DNA from: Paenibacillus sp. MAHUQ-63
GTDB lineage: Bacteria; Bacillota; Bacilli; Paenibacillales; NBRC-103111
Reading direction: 5' to 3'
Assembly (NCBI RefSeq): GCF_028765165.1
Contig: NZ_JARADB010000001.1
Span: forward strand, 1,550,001 to 1,614,000
DNA: 64,000 nt
In this document: positions 17,293-26,911 of the stretch, one piece after another
Position numbering within the stretch: position 1 is the first letter of the stretch
Layout: each line of letters starts with the position of its first letter
The notes under the pieces: generated by a model
Database searches by the model: none
What the model was told of the DNA's origin: nothing
Seen by the model: only the letters and a program-made list of their open reading frames with translations
Translations under genes and position numbers: made by a program

Positions 17293-17799
17293 TTATCGTT
17301 CATTTAACATTTGATCTGCTACTGGGAAGAACATTTCCTCTTCCGCGAGGAGATGCTCATTCAATACCGAACATGCCACACGAAGCAGCGAGATCACTCT
17401 CTTCAACTCCTTGCCGTTCGTTGCCATACATTGATCCGCAATTTCATTGAACGAGCGAACGAAGCGTTCCGCCTGCTTGTGATCCTCTTCCATGACCCAT
17501 GTCGAAGTTATAAAAGACGGCTCCATGCCCTGATTGGCATATCGTGCAAGGAGAGGAAGCACTTCCTCTTCTTCCCAATGCTCGTGCTCTTCCAGCTGTG
17601 TCATGAATGCGGCCATTTGTTTCCGAATTTCTCGAAGTAGATCCGTCCATTCATCTGAACCGCGTAAATGGTTTGTTTTATCCTGGACAAGGTCGAGCTC
17701 CTTTTTTAACGCATCGTGCTCATCCTTCAATCGTTGTACAACCTGCTTGAAAGGGGTGGTTTGCATCTCATGAATGGGATAACCGAGCTCAATAATCAT
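17293..17799 (-). CDS. Hemerythrin-domain protein (distal of tandem pair)
   Basis: A 168-residue four-helix-bundle protein of the hemerythrin HHE family. Candidate di-iron ligands are in KDEHDALKKE (about 27), EEHEHWEEEEVLPLL (about 72-79), EEDHKQAERF (about 106) and LNEHLLAEEEMFFP (about 147-157). Such proteins bind O2, NO or iron, and some (YtfE/ScdA) repair Fe-S centres after nitrosative damage. The long N-terminal domain of ScdA is absent here, so an NO or oxygen buffering role is equally likely. It follows its paralogue by 38 bases with a good GGAGGAG ribosome binding site, so both come from one transcript. Confidence 0.87.
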   Translation of the reverse strand: MIIELGYPIHEMQTTPFKQVVQRLKDEHDALKKELDLVQDKTNHLRGSDEWTDLLREIRKQMAAFMTQLEEHEHWEEEEVLPLLARYANQGMEPSFITSTWVMEEDHKQAERFVRSFNEIADQCMATNGKELKRVISLLRVACSVLNEHLLAEEEMFFPVADQMLNER

Positions 17800-17837
17800 T
17801 GAATATCTCCTCCTTGTGTAGCGTGCCGTTATTTCAC

Positions 17838-18380
17838 CTATGAGAAAAAGTATTCTAAATCGGTTAGCACTTTTTCTGCCAAAGGGAATACGAGCTGCTC
17901 CTCCATGGTCAAGTGGTCGTTAAGGATCAAACAAGCCTGGATCAGATGTGCCGTTGCCTCAACGAGCTGCTTTTTGGCGACTAACGGCGTTAAATCGATA
18001 ACAGCTTCATGAAACGTTTGAATAAATAAAAGCGCCAATTGATGATCCTTTTCAAGTACCCAGAAAGAGGGTGTGATCGATGGAACGGGTTGTCTGTCGA
18101 AATAATCCTGCAGGAAGGGAAACAACTCCTGGTCTTCCCACTCGGCGTGACGCTCCAGAGCTTGAACAAACGCTGAAGTTTGCTGCCTTAAATCATGCAG
18201 AACTTGGATTCCCTTCGCAGGATCGTTCAGCAATCCCACTTCCTTGGCGCTTGTTTCAAGAATTCTCAATTGGTATCGCAGCCGATCGTGCTCTTCCCGC
18301 AATCGATCGGTGGCAAACTCAAGTTCAGACGGGTTCGAGGCGGCTATTCCCAAAATGGAGCTTATTGCATGTATGGCCAT
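17838..18380 (-). CDS. Hemerythrin-domain protein (proximal of tandem pair)
   Basis: A 180-residue hemerythrin-like protein similar in plan to its neighbour: REEHDRLRYQL (about 29), ERHAEWEDQELFPFL (about 76-83), LEKDHQLALLF (about 111) and LNDHLTMEEQLVFPLAEKV (about 153-163) supply His, Glu and Asp for a di-iron site. The two proteins are clearly related but diverged, so the duplication is old. GGAGGG lies shortly before the ATG. Upstream at 18447-18462 is a near-perfect Fnr-type site. The expected role is in oxygen or NO handling during the switch to anaerobic growth (inference). Confidence 0.87.
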   Translation of the reverse strand: MAIHAISSILGIAASNPSELEFATDRLREEHDRLRYQLRILETSAKEVGLLNDPAKGIQVLHDLRQQTSAFVQALERHAEWEDQELFPFLQDYFDRQPVPSITPSFWVLEKDHQLALLFIQTFHEAVIDLTPLVAKKQLVEATAHLIQACLILNDHLTMEEQLVFPLAEKVLTDLEYFFS

Positions 18381-18446
18381 TTACAATCCCTCCAAAGTAC
18401 GGCGTTTACTTCTAACTATAGTATAAATTCAACCGTTGACTCTTGC

Positions 18447-18462
18447 TGTGCGTTACATCACA
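18447..18462 (-). promoter_or_regulatory. Fnr-type site upstream of hemerythrin pair
   Basis: TGTGC-GTTACA-TCACA differs from the TGTGA-N6-TCACA palindrome at one base and lies 67 bases before the first hemerythrin start. Confidence 0.6.
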
Positions 18463-18500
18463 TCATCCCCGATCGGAGACTCGAAGTGTAAGAGTACATA

Positions 18501-18536
18501 ACAAATAGTGCCGGATCAAAGTCCGGCGCTATTTGT
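18501..18536 (-). terminator. Terminator overlapping the end of pflA
   Basis: ACAAATAGTGCCGGA pairs with TCCGGCGCTATTTGT around a 6-base loop, one mismatch in 15 pairs. The pflA stop codon lies inside the hairpin. It closes the adhE-pflB-pflA transcript. Confidence 0.75.
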
Positions 18537-19286
18537 ATGGATATCCATGATCACTTCTTTGGGGCTGGCTTGAATGCCCTGATCCATAATGCTTCGCGCA
18601 CGGGCAACATCCCGATCGGTTGGAATGGGGCAGCTCTCGAGCGGATACGTTTTGCCCATTTGCTGCCATTTATACACCCCCATCCTGTGATAGGGGAGCA
18701 GCTCTATTTTCTTCACGTTGTCCAAAGACCCAATGAACCTGCCCAATTCAAGTAAATCCGAGTAGTCATCCGTCCAACCGGGGACTAAAACATGACGGAT
18801 CCAAGCGGGTTTATGGATCTCGTTCAAATGAACGGCAAAGCGCTTGATCCGGTCATTCGGCTGAGCCGTAAGTGCGATGTGCTTGTCAGGATTTATTTGT
18901 TTCAGATCCAGCAGGACCAAATCGGTAACGCTCAGCAGCTCATTGGCATGACCTTGCTCACAGAAACCGTTGGTGTCCAATACCGTATGCAAGCCATAAC
19001 GTCGTTTGCACTCGGCAAACAGACGAGCCAGGAAGGGAGCTTGCAAGGTCGGCTCCCCCCCTGTCACGGTAATTCCCCCTCCGGATCGTTGATAATACGC
19101 CAAGTAAGGCTCTATTTCCGCTAATATCTCCTCTACGTCCATCTGCCTTCCTGCGTTCATTTCCCATGAATCCGGATTGTGGCAGTATTGACATTTCAGC
19201 GCACAACCCTGCATGAAAAGCACGAAGCGGATGCCCGGACCGTCAACGGTGCCGAAGGTGTCGAAGGAATGAATGCGTCCTTTCAT
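18516..19286 (-). CDS. pflA: Pyruvate formate-lyase activating enzyme
   Basis: A 256-residue radical SAM enzyme that places the glycyl radical on PflB. The cluster motif C28-x3-C32-x2-C35 (CALKCQYC) follows the family N-terminus IHSFDTFGTVDGPGIRF. The SAM-binding glycine motif TVTGGEPTLQ and the DLKQINPDKH segment are present. The start at 19286 (MKGRIHSF) is chosen by family alignment and an AAAGGGG element about 10 bases upstream; a GTG at 19313 would overlap pflB and lacks a ribosome binding site. It follows pflB by 23 bases, so substrate and activase are co-expressed. Works only without oxygen. Confidence 0.96.
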   Translation of the reverse strand: MKGRIHSFDTFGTVDGPGIRFVLFMQGCALKCQYCHNPDSWEMNAGRQMDVEEILAEIEPYLAYYQRSGGGITVTGGEPTLQAPFLARLFAECKRRYGLHTVLDTNGFCEQGHANELLSVTDLVLLDLKQINPDKHIALTAQPNDRIKRFAVHLNEIHKPAWIRHVLVPGWTDDYSDLLELGRFIGSLDNVKKIELLPYHRMGVYKWQQMGKTYPLESCPIPTDRDVARARSIMDQGIQASPKEVIMDIHTNSAGL

Positions 19287-19309
19287 CGGGTCTGCACCCC
19301 TTTCTGTTC

Positions 19310-21565
19310 TCACATCGTCCCATGGAAGGTACGGTGAATGACATCAAGCTGCTGTTCGCGAGTCAGCTTGATGAAGTTAACCGCGTAACCGGATACGCGA
19401 ATCGTGAGCTGCGGATACTGCTCCGGATGCTCCATGGCATCTAGCAGCTGAGCGCGGTCGAATACGTTAATATTCAAATGGTGCCCTTGGTTCGCCATGT
19501 AGCCATCCAGCAGAGCCACGAGGTTCGATATGCGCGTATCTTCTTCACGCCCGAGCGCCTTCGGCACAATGGAGAACGTATTGGAAATACCGTCAAGGCA
19601 ATGCTCATACGGAATTTTGGATACGGATGCCAGTGAGGCCAAAGCCCCTTTACGGTCGCGTCCGTGCATCGGATTCGCGCCCGGTGCGAATGGCTCGCCC
19701 GCTTTCCGTCCATCTGGCGTGCTTCCTGTCTTTTTGCCATAGACGACGTTGGATGTAATCGTCAGAACGGACATCGTCGGAACCGCGCCGCGGTAAGTTT
19801 GGTGCTTGCGGAGCTTATTCATGAACGTTTCGGCCAACTGGACGGCAATTGCGTCCACGCGCTCATCGTTGTTCCCGTACTGCGGATAATCCCCTTCGAT
19901 CTCATAATCGACGGCAATCCCCTTGTCGTTGCGGATCGGGCGCACTTTGGCATGTCGGATGGCGCTGAGCGAGTCGGCGACTACGGATAATCCGGCAATG
20001 CCGCAGGCCATCGTTCGTAGAATCTCGCGGTCATGTAATGCCATTTCTAACCGCTCGTAGCAGTATTTATCGTGCATATAGTGAATGACATTCAGCGTGT
20101 TCATGTACAGCTTCGCCAGCCACTCCATGATAGTATCGAATCTCTCTGCCACTTCTTCATAGTTCAGAACTTCAGAAGCGATTGGAGCCAGTTTAGGTCC
20201 GACTTGAATGCCAAGCTTCTCATCCACACCGCCGTTGATGGCATACAGCAATGCTTTCGCTAGATTGGCGCGGGCGCCGAAGAATTGCATTTGCTTGCCG
20301 ATCCGCATCGCCGAGACGCAGCAGGCGATGCCGTAATCGTCTCCATAATAAGGACGCATGAGATCATCATTCTCATATTGAATCGAACTGGTCTCCGCCG
20401 ATACCTTCGCACAGAACGCTTTGAAATCTTCGGGAAGCTGCGTAGACCATAGTACCGTTAGGTTTGGCTCAGGGGCGGGACCCAAGTTGTACAAGGTATG
20501 AAGGAAGCGGAAGGAATTTTTGGTAACACGCGGCCTGCCGTCCAGTCCCATCCCCCCGATCGACTCCGTTACCCAAGTCGGATCTCCGCTAAACAGTTCA
20601 TTATAATCCGGCGTGCGCAAAAACTTAACGATACGCAGCTTCATAACCAAATGGTCAACGAGTTCCTGCGCTTGCTCTTCCGTCAGAGTACCCTCCTGCA
20701 AATCTCGTTCGACATATATATCGAGGAAGCTGGATACGCGGCCAAGGCTCATAGCTGCGCCATTCTGCTCCTTAATGGCAGCCAAATAAGCGAAGTACAC
20801 CCACTGTACGGCTTCGCGGGCATTAGCCGCCGGCGATGAAATATCATAGCCGTAAGACTTCGCCATCTGCTTCAGTTCATGCAGACTGCGGATTTGCTCG
20901 GACAATTCTTCACGAAGCCGGATGACGTCCTCGGTAATGGCGTCTACTTCAAGTTGAAGCAGGTCCTTCTTTTTCTCCTCAATTAATCGGTCCACGCCAT
21001 ATAAGGCCACACGCCGATAATCGCCGATGATGCGTCCACGTCCGTATGCATCCGGAAGACCTGTGATGATCCCCGCTTTGCGGGCTGTTTTCATCTCCGT
21101 GGTGTAAGCGTCGAATACGCCTTGGTTATGCGTTTTGCGAATATCTGTGAACAGACGGACCATGTCTTCAGGCAGCTTGAAACCGTAAGCTTCGCATGCA
21201 TCTACGGCCATACGGATGCCGCCAAAAGGCTGTATGGAGCGCTTCAAAGGAGCGTCGGTTTGCAGCCCGACGATCTGTTCTTTCTCCCGGGCAATATAAC
21301 CCGGCGCATGCGAGGTAATTGTGGATACGGTATTGACGTCCACGTCCAGAACGCCGCCGTTCTCCCTTTCCTTGCGGGTCAATTCACTGACCATTCGCCA
21401 TAGCTCTTCCGTAGCTTCCGTAGGACCAGCTAAGAAGGCATGATTCCCGGTGTAGGGGGTCACATTTGTATCAATGAAATCTTTGACATCAACCTGATGC
21501 TCCCACTTGCCTTTCGTAAAGCCTCTCCAACTATTCATATGCACATCTGCTTCTCGTACAGCCAT
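19310..21565 (-). CDS. pflB: Pyruvate formate-lyase (formate C-acetyltransferase)
   Basis: A 751-residue glycyl-radical enzyme converting pyruvate and CoA to acetyl-CoA and formate in anaerobic cells. The catalytic Cys pair is at residues 415-416 ([13 protein letters not shown]), and the radical Gly is at 726 in RVSGYAVNF near the C-terminus, where the family requires it. The start ATG at 21565 has GGAGG at an 8-base spacing; a GTG three codons upstream overlaps that element. The gene lies 40 bases after adhE and before pflA, the common fermentative order. Acetyl-CoA can pass to AdhE, which reoxidises NADH. Confidence 0.98.
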   Translation of the reverse strand: MAVREADVHMNSWRGFTKGKWEHQVDVKDFIDTNVTPYTGNHAFLAGPTEATEELWRMVSELTRKERENGGVLDVDVNTVSTITSHAPGYIAREKEQIVGLQTDAPLKRSIQPFGGIRMAVDACEAYGFKLPEDMVRLFTDIRKTHNQGVFDAYTTEMKTARKAGIITGLPDAYGRGRIIGDYRRVALYGVDRLIEEKKKDLLQLEVDAITEDVIRLREELSEQIRSLHELKQMAKSYGYDISSPAANAREAVQWVYFAYLAAIKEQNGAAMSLGRVSSFLDIYVERDLQEGTLTEEQAQELVDHLVMKLRIVKFLRTPDYNELFSGDPTWVTESIGGMGLDGRPRVTKNSFRFLHTLYNLGPAPEPNLTVLWSTQLPEDFKAFCAKVSAETSSIQYENDDLMRPYYGDDYGIACCVSAMRIGKQMQFFGARANLAKALLYAINGGVDEKLGIQVGPKLAPIASEVLNYEEVAERFDTIMEWLAKLYMNTLNVIHYMHDKYCYERLEMALHDREILRTMACGIAGLSVVADSLSAIRHAKVRPIRNDKGIAVDYEIEGDYPQYGNNDERVDAIAVQLAETFMNKLRKHQTYRGAVPTMSVLTITSNVVYGKKTGSTPDGRKAGEPFAPGANPMHGRDRKGALASLASVSKIPYEHCLDGISNTFSIVPKALGREEDTRISNLVALLDGYMANQGHHLNINVFDRAQLLDAMEHPEQYPQLTIRVSGYAVNFIKLTREQQLDVIHRTFHGTM

Positions 21566-21605
21566 TGTCGGCACCTCCGCATTTCGCTAGATGATTGATT
21601 TCCAT

Positions 21606-24215
21606 TTACTCGAACTTGCCGTAGAACGCATTGCGATAAACATCTGCTAACTCTGTGACTAAAGGCATCCGTGGATTCGCAGTCGTACATTGATCTTCGA
21701 AAGCCCGGTCCGCTAAGTAATCGACACGTGCCTCGAATTGTTCAGGATTGAAGCCCAGATCCTGGAATTTCTCAGGAATACCGAGCTTCTGATTCAATTG
21801 GCGAATGGCTTCGATCAGGCTGTTGACGCCTTCTTCCGTTGTTTGGGCAGGAAGCCCCAGCATCCGGGCGATCTCGGCATATCGCTGGTCCGCCACGAAG
21901 TGATCGTATTTCGGGAACGATGTAAACTTTGTCGGCAGCTTGGCGTTATAGCGGATGACATGCGGCATCAGGATCGCATTGGTGCGGCCGTGAGCCGTAT
22001 GATATTCGCCGCCCCATTTGTGAGCCAAGCTGTGGTTAATGCCAAGGAACGCATTCGCGAAAGCCATCCCCGCTATCGTTGAGGCATTATGCATTTTCTC
22101 CCGTGCGACAGGATCGCCGGTGGCATAGGATTTCTCCAGGTTGTGGAACACCAGCTGGATCGCCTTCAGGGCCAAACCATCCGAGTAATCATTGGCCATG
22201 ACGGATACATAAGACTCGATCGCGTGCGTCAGAACGTCCATGCCGGTGTCGGCAACAGCTGTCTTCGGCAAGCTGTAGACATAGTCAGGATCAATGATGG
22301 CAACGTCCGGAGTCAGCTCGTAATCCGCCAGCGGGTACTTGGTATTACCTTTCTCCTTATCGGTGATGACCGCGAAGGAAGTCACTTCGGATCCTGTACC
22401 CGAAGTGGTTGGAATCGCAACGAACTTAGCTTTGCGTCCTAGCCGCGGATACTTGTAAACCCGTTTCCGAATATCCATGAATTTCTGTTTCAAGGCATCG
22501 AAGCTCGTATCCGGATATTCGTAGAAAAGCCACATCGCTTTGGCTGCATCCATAGGAGAGCCGCCGCCCAAGGCAATAATACAATCTGGCCCGAAGCTTG
22601 CCATCTGCGCTCTGCCTCGCTCTACGGTTTCAACAGACGGATCCGGTTCAACATCCGAGAAGACTTCGATGTAGACGGGCAGCTTACGCTTACGCAGATA
22701 ATATTCGACCCGCTCTACGTAGCCCAGCTTCACCATCATAGGATCCGTAACGATCATTACGCGCGTGATGTCAGGCATTTTCTCCAGATATTGCGTAGCG
22801 CCCTTCTCAAAGTAAATTTTGGGCGGTATTTTAAACCACTGCATATTAACCGTCCGATAAGCAACTCTCTTCACGTTGATCAGGTTCACGGCACTCACAT
22901 TGGAGGTTGTGGAGTTATGTCCGTAAGATCCGCAGCCAAGGGTTAACGAAGGCAGGTTGGTGTTATAGATGTCCCCGATAGCGCCATGCGTAGACGGTGA
23001 ATTTACAATTACGCGTCCTGTCTGCAGCTTAGCTGCGAAGGCTTCGATCACATCCTTGTTTTGCGAATGGATGACCGAGGAATGGCCCATACCGCCGAAT
23101 CTGACCACTTCGGCCGCCCGATCTATCCCTTGCTCCGCCGTTTTCACCTTATAGCAGGCAAGCACAGGACTTAATTTCTCGGCAGATAAAGGAAAGGCTT
23201 CCCCTACGCCAGTAAGCTCAGCGACCAGTACTTTCGTCGTTGCCGGTACTTTGACGCCTGCCATCTCCGCGATTCTCACAGCGGATTGACCGACGATAAC
23301 GGCATTGACTGCGCATTTGTCCGAGTTGATGACAAGCTTGGATACGGCCTCGGTCTCCTCCTTGCCCAGGAAATAACACCCTTGATCCGCCATGAGCTTT
23401 TTCGTTTCCGCGTAAACGGCTTCTTCGATAATAACGGACTGCTCGGACGCACATATCATGCCATTGTCGAATGTTTTGGACAAAATCAAATCATTGACGG
23501 CCTGAGGTAAATTCGCCGATCTCTCGATAAAGCAAGGCACGTTGCCGGGGCCGACACCAAGTGCCGGTTTACCTGTGCTGTATGCGGCCTTCACCATGGA
23601 AGATCCGCCTGTAGCCAGAACCAACGCGACATCCGCGTGATTCATCAGCCGTTGAGTAGCTTCCACGGACGGATGCTTCACCCACTGGATGCAATGCTCG
23701 GGGGCTCCTGCTTTCACAGCGGCATCCAGCAGCGCTGCAGCAGCCGCGGCACTGGATTGCTGAGCGGACGGATGGAATGCGAATATGATGGGATTTCGGG
23801 TTTTGGCTGCTATTAATGACTTGAACATCGTCGTCGAAGTCGGATTCGTGACGGGCGTTACCCCGGCAATAATGCCAATCGGTTCGGCTACCATCCGGTA
23901 GCTTTCAAAGGTATTTTCCTCAATCACGCCGACGGTCTTGTTGTTTTTGATGCTATGATAGATGTACTCCGTAGCGAATAAATTTTTCGTAATTTTATCC
24001 TCATAGACGCCTCGGCCCGTTTCTTCGACAGCCAGCTTGGCAAGCGTCATATGAGCGTCGATCCCGGCAAGCGCCATTTGCTGGACGATGGCATCCACCT
24101 GTTCTTGATCCAATTCCATATAAGCTTGTTGCGCAAGCTTAGCTCTTGCAACCAACTGATCCACTTCATCCTGCGCGGAGATTTGCTCCTTCATCTTCAT
24201 CTCTTTCATTGCCAT
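21606..24215 (-). CDS. adhE: Bifunctional aldehyde-alcohol dehydrogenase
   Basis: An 869-residue two-domain enzyme. Residues 1-440 are a CoA-acylating acetaldehyde dehydrogenase with the catalytic Cys255 in GMICASEQS and the NAD segment GVGPGNVP. Residues about 460-869 are an iron-dependent alcohol dehydrogenase with the cofactor loop [13 protein letters not shown] and the iron-ligand run [19 protein letters not shown]. Together they reduce acetyl-CoA to ethanol using two NADH. AdhE proteins assemble into cytoplasmic spirosomes. GAGGAG precedes the ATG by about 10 bases. It is the first gene of adhE-pflB-pflA. A perfect Rex operator and an Fnr-like site lie upstream, matching control by NADH/NAD+ ratio and oxygen. 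Confidence 0.98.
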   Translation of the reverse strand: MAMKEMKMKEQISAQDEVDQLVARAKLAQQAYMELDQEQVDAIVQQMALAGIDAHMTLAKLAVEETGRGVYEDKITKNLFATEYIYHSIKNNKTVGVIEENTFESYRMVAEPIGIIAGVTPVTNPTSTTMFKSLIAAKTRNPIIFAFHPSAQQSSAAAAAALLDAAVKAGAPEHCIQWVKHPSVEATQRLMNHADVALVLATGGSSMVKAAYSTGKPALGVGPGNVPCFIERSANLPQAVNDLILSKTFDNGMICASEQSVIIEEAVYAETKKLMADQGCYFLGKEETEAVSKLVINSDKCAVNAVIVGQSAVRIAEMAGVKVPATTKVLVAELTGVGEAFPLSAEKLSPVLACYKVKTAEQGIDRAAEVVRFGGMGHSSVIHSQNKDVIEAFAAKLQTGRVIVNSPSTHGAIGDIYNTNLPSLTLGCGSYGHNSTTSNVSAVNLINVKRVAYRTVNMQWFKIPPKIYFEKGATQYLEKMPDITRVMIVTDPMMVKLGYVERVEYYLRKRKLPVYIEVFSDVEPDPSVETVERGRAQMASFGPDCIIALGGGSPMDAAKAMWLFYEYPDTSFDALKQKFMDIRKRVYKYPRLGRKAKFVAIPTTSGTGSEVTSFAVITDKEKGNTKYPLADYELTPDVAIIDPDYVYSLPKTAVADTGMDVLTHAIESYVSVMANDYSDGLALKAIQLVFHNLEKSYATGDPVAREKMHNASTIAGMAFANAFLGINHSLAHKWGGEYHTAHGRTNAILMPHVIRYNAKLPTKFTSFPKYDHFVADQRYAEIARMLGLPAQTTEEGVNSLIEAIRQLNQKLGIPEKFQDLGFNPEQFEARVDYLADRAFEDQCTTANPRMPLVTELADVYRNAFYGKFE

Positions 24216-24303
24216 AGCCGATCCACTCCTCTATAGTTAAGTGATGAGTTGCCGCTGGTTGTGTCTTCTGATCTTAGCTTAATCTTCAAGGCCTGCTTGC
24301 AAC

Positions 24304-24319
24304 TATGATAAATGTCACA
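24304..24319 (-). promoter_or_regulatory. Fnr-like site upstream of adhE
   Basis: On the minus strand this reads TGTGA-CATTTA-TCATA, one base from the consensus. It overlaps a -10-like TATCAT (24305-24310), so binding here could block rather than activate that promoter. Confidence 0.45.
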
Positions 24320-24355
24320 ATCAGGGACTTTCGGAGTAACAGTTCCACGAATATT

Positions 24356-24373
24356 TTGTGAAATATTTCACAA
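24356..24373 (-). promoter_or_regulatory. Rex operator upstream of adhE-pflB-pflA
   Basis: TTGTGAAATATTTCACAA is a perfect 18-base palindrome that fits the Rex consensus TTGTGAA-N4-TTCACAA. It starts 141 bases before adhE. Rex represses fermentation genes and releases DNA when NADH rises; adhE is a classic target. The rex gene is not in this window. Confidence 0.82.
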
Positions 24374-24389
24374 CATAATTGGAAGAAAA

Positions 24390-24422
24390 AGCACCAGCCT
24401 TTTCCCACTTCAAACTGGTGCT
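24390..24422 (-). terminator. Terminator of ba3 oxidase operon
   Basis: AGCACCAG pairs with CTGGTGCT eleven bases after the cbaA stop, and on the minus strand the stem is followed by TTTTTCTT. Confidence 0.82.
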
Positions 24423-24432
24423 CAAGTTCACG

Positions 24433-26097
24433 TTACCAAGTCACAAAACCTTTGGAGCCGACACCTGGCTGCATCATCATATCCATTAACGGTATCGTAT
24501 AAGCAATCAAAATTAACACCACCGACAAACTGATCCACACACTCCATCGGTCCAGATAAGCGGGAGTCGCTTCAGCCTGTTCCATGGCTTCGCCGACCGG
24601 ATACTCGGTTACGCCCTTCGGCGCCCGAAGCAGTGCGAAGACGTTGTACACCATCAACAGAACGCCAATGAATAATACGGTGCCTCCAACCGCCATGAAC
24701 ACATAATACGGCATCCAGCCTGCTGCATCCGCATGCCCCTCATAGGTCGTGAATGCGGTTCTCCGCGGCGCACCGAAGAGTCCGACTAGATGCATGGCGC
24801 CTGACATCAGGAACATGCCTGCACACCAAATGACGGCTTGTATGATGCCAAGTTTATTCATTCGCGGCGTAAGCACTCGGCCTGTTACAGCCGGCAGCAG
24901 CCAGTAGGTGATCCCGAAGAACGTTAACGCCACGCTTGTCGCGACGGTTAAGTGAAAATGTCCGGTCACCCAAAGTGTATTATGGACGACTGCGTTCATT
25001 TGGTTACTGGCATTAATTAAACCGCCCGCACCGGCCGGAATAAAGATCAACATCCCCATGAACGGTGCAAAGAACCGCACATCTTTCCATGGCATCACCT
25101 TGACCCAACCGAACAACCCCTTAGCTCCTTTGGCACGGCCATTCAGCTCAAATGTCGCAAACAACGAGAAGGCCGTCATGAGCGACGGAACAACAACCAT
25201 GAAGGTCAAGACAACCTGCAGGTACTTCCAGAATGAACTGATCCCCGGCTCCATCAGCTGATGGTGAAAGCCTACAGGAATCGAGAAGAGCAGCAGTAGG
25301 ACAAAGGACAGTCTAGCCAGCGAGTCGCTATAAATGCGGCCTCCGATAATCTTCGGAATGATCACATACCAGCACATATACGCAGGCATCAGCCAGAAAT
25401 ACACGAGCGGGTGGCCGAAATACCAGAACAGGGTGCGGCTGAGCATCACATTGATCGTTTCCACCCATCCGAAGGACCATGGAATGAGCTGAATCAGAAC
25501 CTCGGCGGCAACACCGAGCGTAGCAATTTGCCACATCAGGAACGTGATGACCGCCATGAAAGCGAACAGCGGAGAGTGCTTGCCTTTATGCGTTTTTTTC
25601 CAATACTTCATTTGGTAGAAGATCCCCCACCCGCTAATCCAGCTGCCCACCACTAATAGGGCTAAACCGATATAAAAGTAAGGGGAAGCTTTCATAGGTG
25701 CGTAGAACGTATAGAGCACGCTCGCTTTTCCCGTCAAAACCATAACGACTCCGAGGGCTGTTCCCACCGTCATTAAAGCAAACCCAAGCCAACCCATACG
25801 GTGTACAATCGGCAGCAATTTACCGCCCAACGTATATGAGATGCCGGAGTATAGAAAACCAATAATAAAGTAAGTCGTAAACACAATCCCCATCAAAACA
25901 CCGTGCGCCGTCAACAACTCATAATAGCCGATGCCATATGGCAGTTTAATCGTCCCGCTCTTCACCATCGTTTGCAGCAGCCCGGCGATTCCCCCAATGA
26001 GCAAAGCAATGAAAGCGACGATGATATGAGCAACGACAAGCTTACCGTCTTTGAGATCGAATTTGTGTTCAAACCTATCCAAACGTTCTAACTTCAT
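24433..26097 (-). CDS. cbaA: ba3-type cytochrome c oxidase subunit I
   Basis: A 554-residue membrane protein with about 12-13 helices, the catalytic subunit of a B-family heme-copper oxidase. Heme ligand His65 is in LTAHGVLM. The CuB site is GHPLVYFW (His229 and the cross-linked Tyr233), GFHHQ (278-279) and GHFHLTVATSV. The sequence resembles Thermus ba3 oxidase along much of its length, for example PSLMTAF and GGAGG-like PAGAGGLINAS. The Tyr is kept, which argues for O2 rather than NO as substrate. B-family oxidases have high O2 affinity, fitting the Fnr-type promoter at 26868. It follows cbaB by 31 bases and ends the operon. Confidence 0.93.
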   Translation of the reverse strand: MKLERLDRFEHKFDLKDGKLVVAHIIVAFIALLIGGIAGLLQTMVKSGTIKLPYGIGYYELLTAHGVLMGIVFTTYFIIGFLYSGISYTLGGKLLPIVHRMGWLGFALMTVGTALGVVMVLTGKASVLYTFYAPMKASPYFYIGLALLVVGSWISGWGIFYQMKYWKKTHKGKHSPLFAFMAVITFLMWQIATLGVAAEVLIQLIPWSFGWVETINVMLSRTLFWYFGHPLVYFWLMPAYMCWYVIIPKIIGGRIYSDSLARLSFVLLLLFSIPVGFHHQLMEPGISSFWKYLQVVLTFMVVVPSLMTAFSLFATFELNGRAKGAKGLFGWVKVMPWKDVRFFAPFMGMLIFIPAGAGGLINASNQMNAVVHNTLWVTGHFHLTVATSVALTFFGITYWLLPAVTGRVLTPRMNKLGIIQAVIWCAGMFLMSGAMHLVGLFGAPRRTAFTTYEGHADAAGWMPYYVFMAVGGTVLFIGVLLMVYNVFALLRAPKGVTEYPVGEAMEQAEATPAYLDRWSVWISLSVVLILIAYTIPLMDMMMQPGVGSKGFVTW

Positions 26098-26128
26098 GCG
26101 GATATCCTCCCTTCTGTGTAACTTGCTG

Positions 26129-26599
26129 TCATTTTACGATAATGGTTGTTTTCATATATTCGTGCGCCCCACCGCAATATTCATTGCATAAGATGAGGTA
26201 CTCGCCCGGCTTCGTAAATGTATGGCTCACATGGCTCACTTCCCCTGGAACAATCATCATATTGACGTTCGTCCCCGGAATCTCAAAGCCGTGTACGACA
26301 TCCTGGCTCGTGACGATAAAATTAATCGTAGCTCCTAGAGGCACTTCCATTTTATCCGGCGCATAGCCGAAGGTAAAAGCGGTCATCACCGCTTCGTACT
26401 CTTGCTCCCCTGTCTGATGCAAACCGGGTTTGTCGAATGGAGCCGTCTCTTGGACCTTGGAAGGATCAATCTGATGATGATGCTCGCTCGGCGGCTTTAC
26501 CCCCATGGCAAATGCGGAGACACCCAATACGCCGAGAAACACGAATAGCATACTGATTCCAATTGTTAGCCAAATTTTCTCTAGTTTATGAATATGCAT
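26129..26599 (-). CDS. cbaB: ba3-type cytochrome c oxidase subunit II (CuA)
   Basis: A 156-residue protein with one N-terminal membrane anchor (about 10-30) and an extracellular cupredoxin domain. The CuA ligands are all present: His103 (VVHGFEI), Cys138, Cys142 (CNEYC), His146 and Met149. It receives electrons from cytochrome c. Only one helix is seen where caa3-type subunit II has two, which is characteristic of the B family. It is the middle gene of the three-gene operon. Confidence 0.92.
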   Translation of the reverse strand: MHIHKLEKIWLTIGISMLFVFLGVLGVSAFAMGVKPPSEHHHQIDPSKVQETAPFDKPGLHQTGEQEYEAVMTAFTFGYAPDKMEVPLGATINFIVTSQDVVHGFEIPGTNVNMMIVPGEVSHVSHTFTKPGEYLILCNEYCGGAHEYMKTTIIVK

Positions 26600-26632
26600 G
26601 GCCTACCCCACCTTAATGAATAATGATCTGTA

Positions 26633-26797
26633 CTATTGTCTTGCAAGGAATAATATGAAAACAGCAACCCAGCTTATGGCCAGAAATGCACCTAGCAGCA
26701 TGACTGCGGCAAATGTGCCCTTCAGTGCTGGTTCCTGATCCGCTTTATCGGTCCTTACTCGATCTGGTTGTTCATTGCCTAACTTTCTAGCATTCAT
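26633..26797 (-). CDS. cbaD: Small subunit IIa of ba3-type oxidase
   Basis: A 54-residue protein with a charged N-terminal half and one membrane helix near the C-terminus (GTFAAVMLLGAFLAISWVAV, closing with FILFLARQ). Size, topology and position before cbaB and cbaA match the single-helix subunit IIa of ba3 oxidases. The ATG at 26797 lies 10 bases after GGAGG; an upstream in-frame TTG at 26821 would include that element and is rejected. It is the first gene of the operon, with a leader of about 37 bases from the predicted promoter. Confidence 0.8.
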   Translation of the reverse strand: MNARKLGNEQPDRVRTDKADQEPALKGTFAAVMLLGAFLAISWVAVFILFLARQ

Positions 26798-26840
26798 ATA
26801 AGACCCGCCTCCAACTTTCAATTAGCTGTGCTATGTCCCT

Positions 26841-26883
26841 ATTGTAGAAGCATTCTCCCGCAACCACTGTGATTCATATCACA
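26841..26883 (-). promoter_or_regulatory. Fnr-type promoter of ba3 oxidase operon
   Basis: TGTGA-TTCATA-TCACA (26868-26883) is followed on the minus strand by TACAAT (26841-26846), a five-of-six -10 match. The predicted start near 26834 puts the palindrome centre at about -41.5. There is no good -35, as expected for an activator-dependent promoter. Confidence 0.78.
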
Positions 26884-26911
26884 TCCGCTCAACTAAAAAC
26901 GGAATCTTTGG

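Noticed and set aside
24433..26097. Nitric oxide reductase instead of ba3 oxidase
   Set aside because: NO-related neighbours raised this option, but the subunit I keeps the HPLVY motif with the cross-linked Tyr and all CuB histidines, and subunit II has a full CuA site, as in O2-reducing B-family enzymes.
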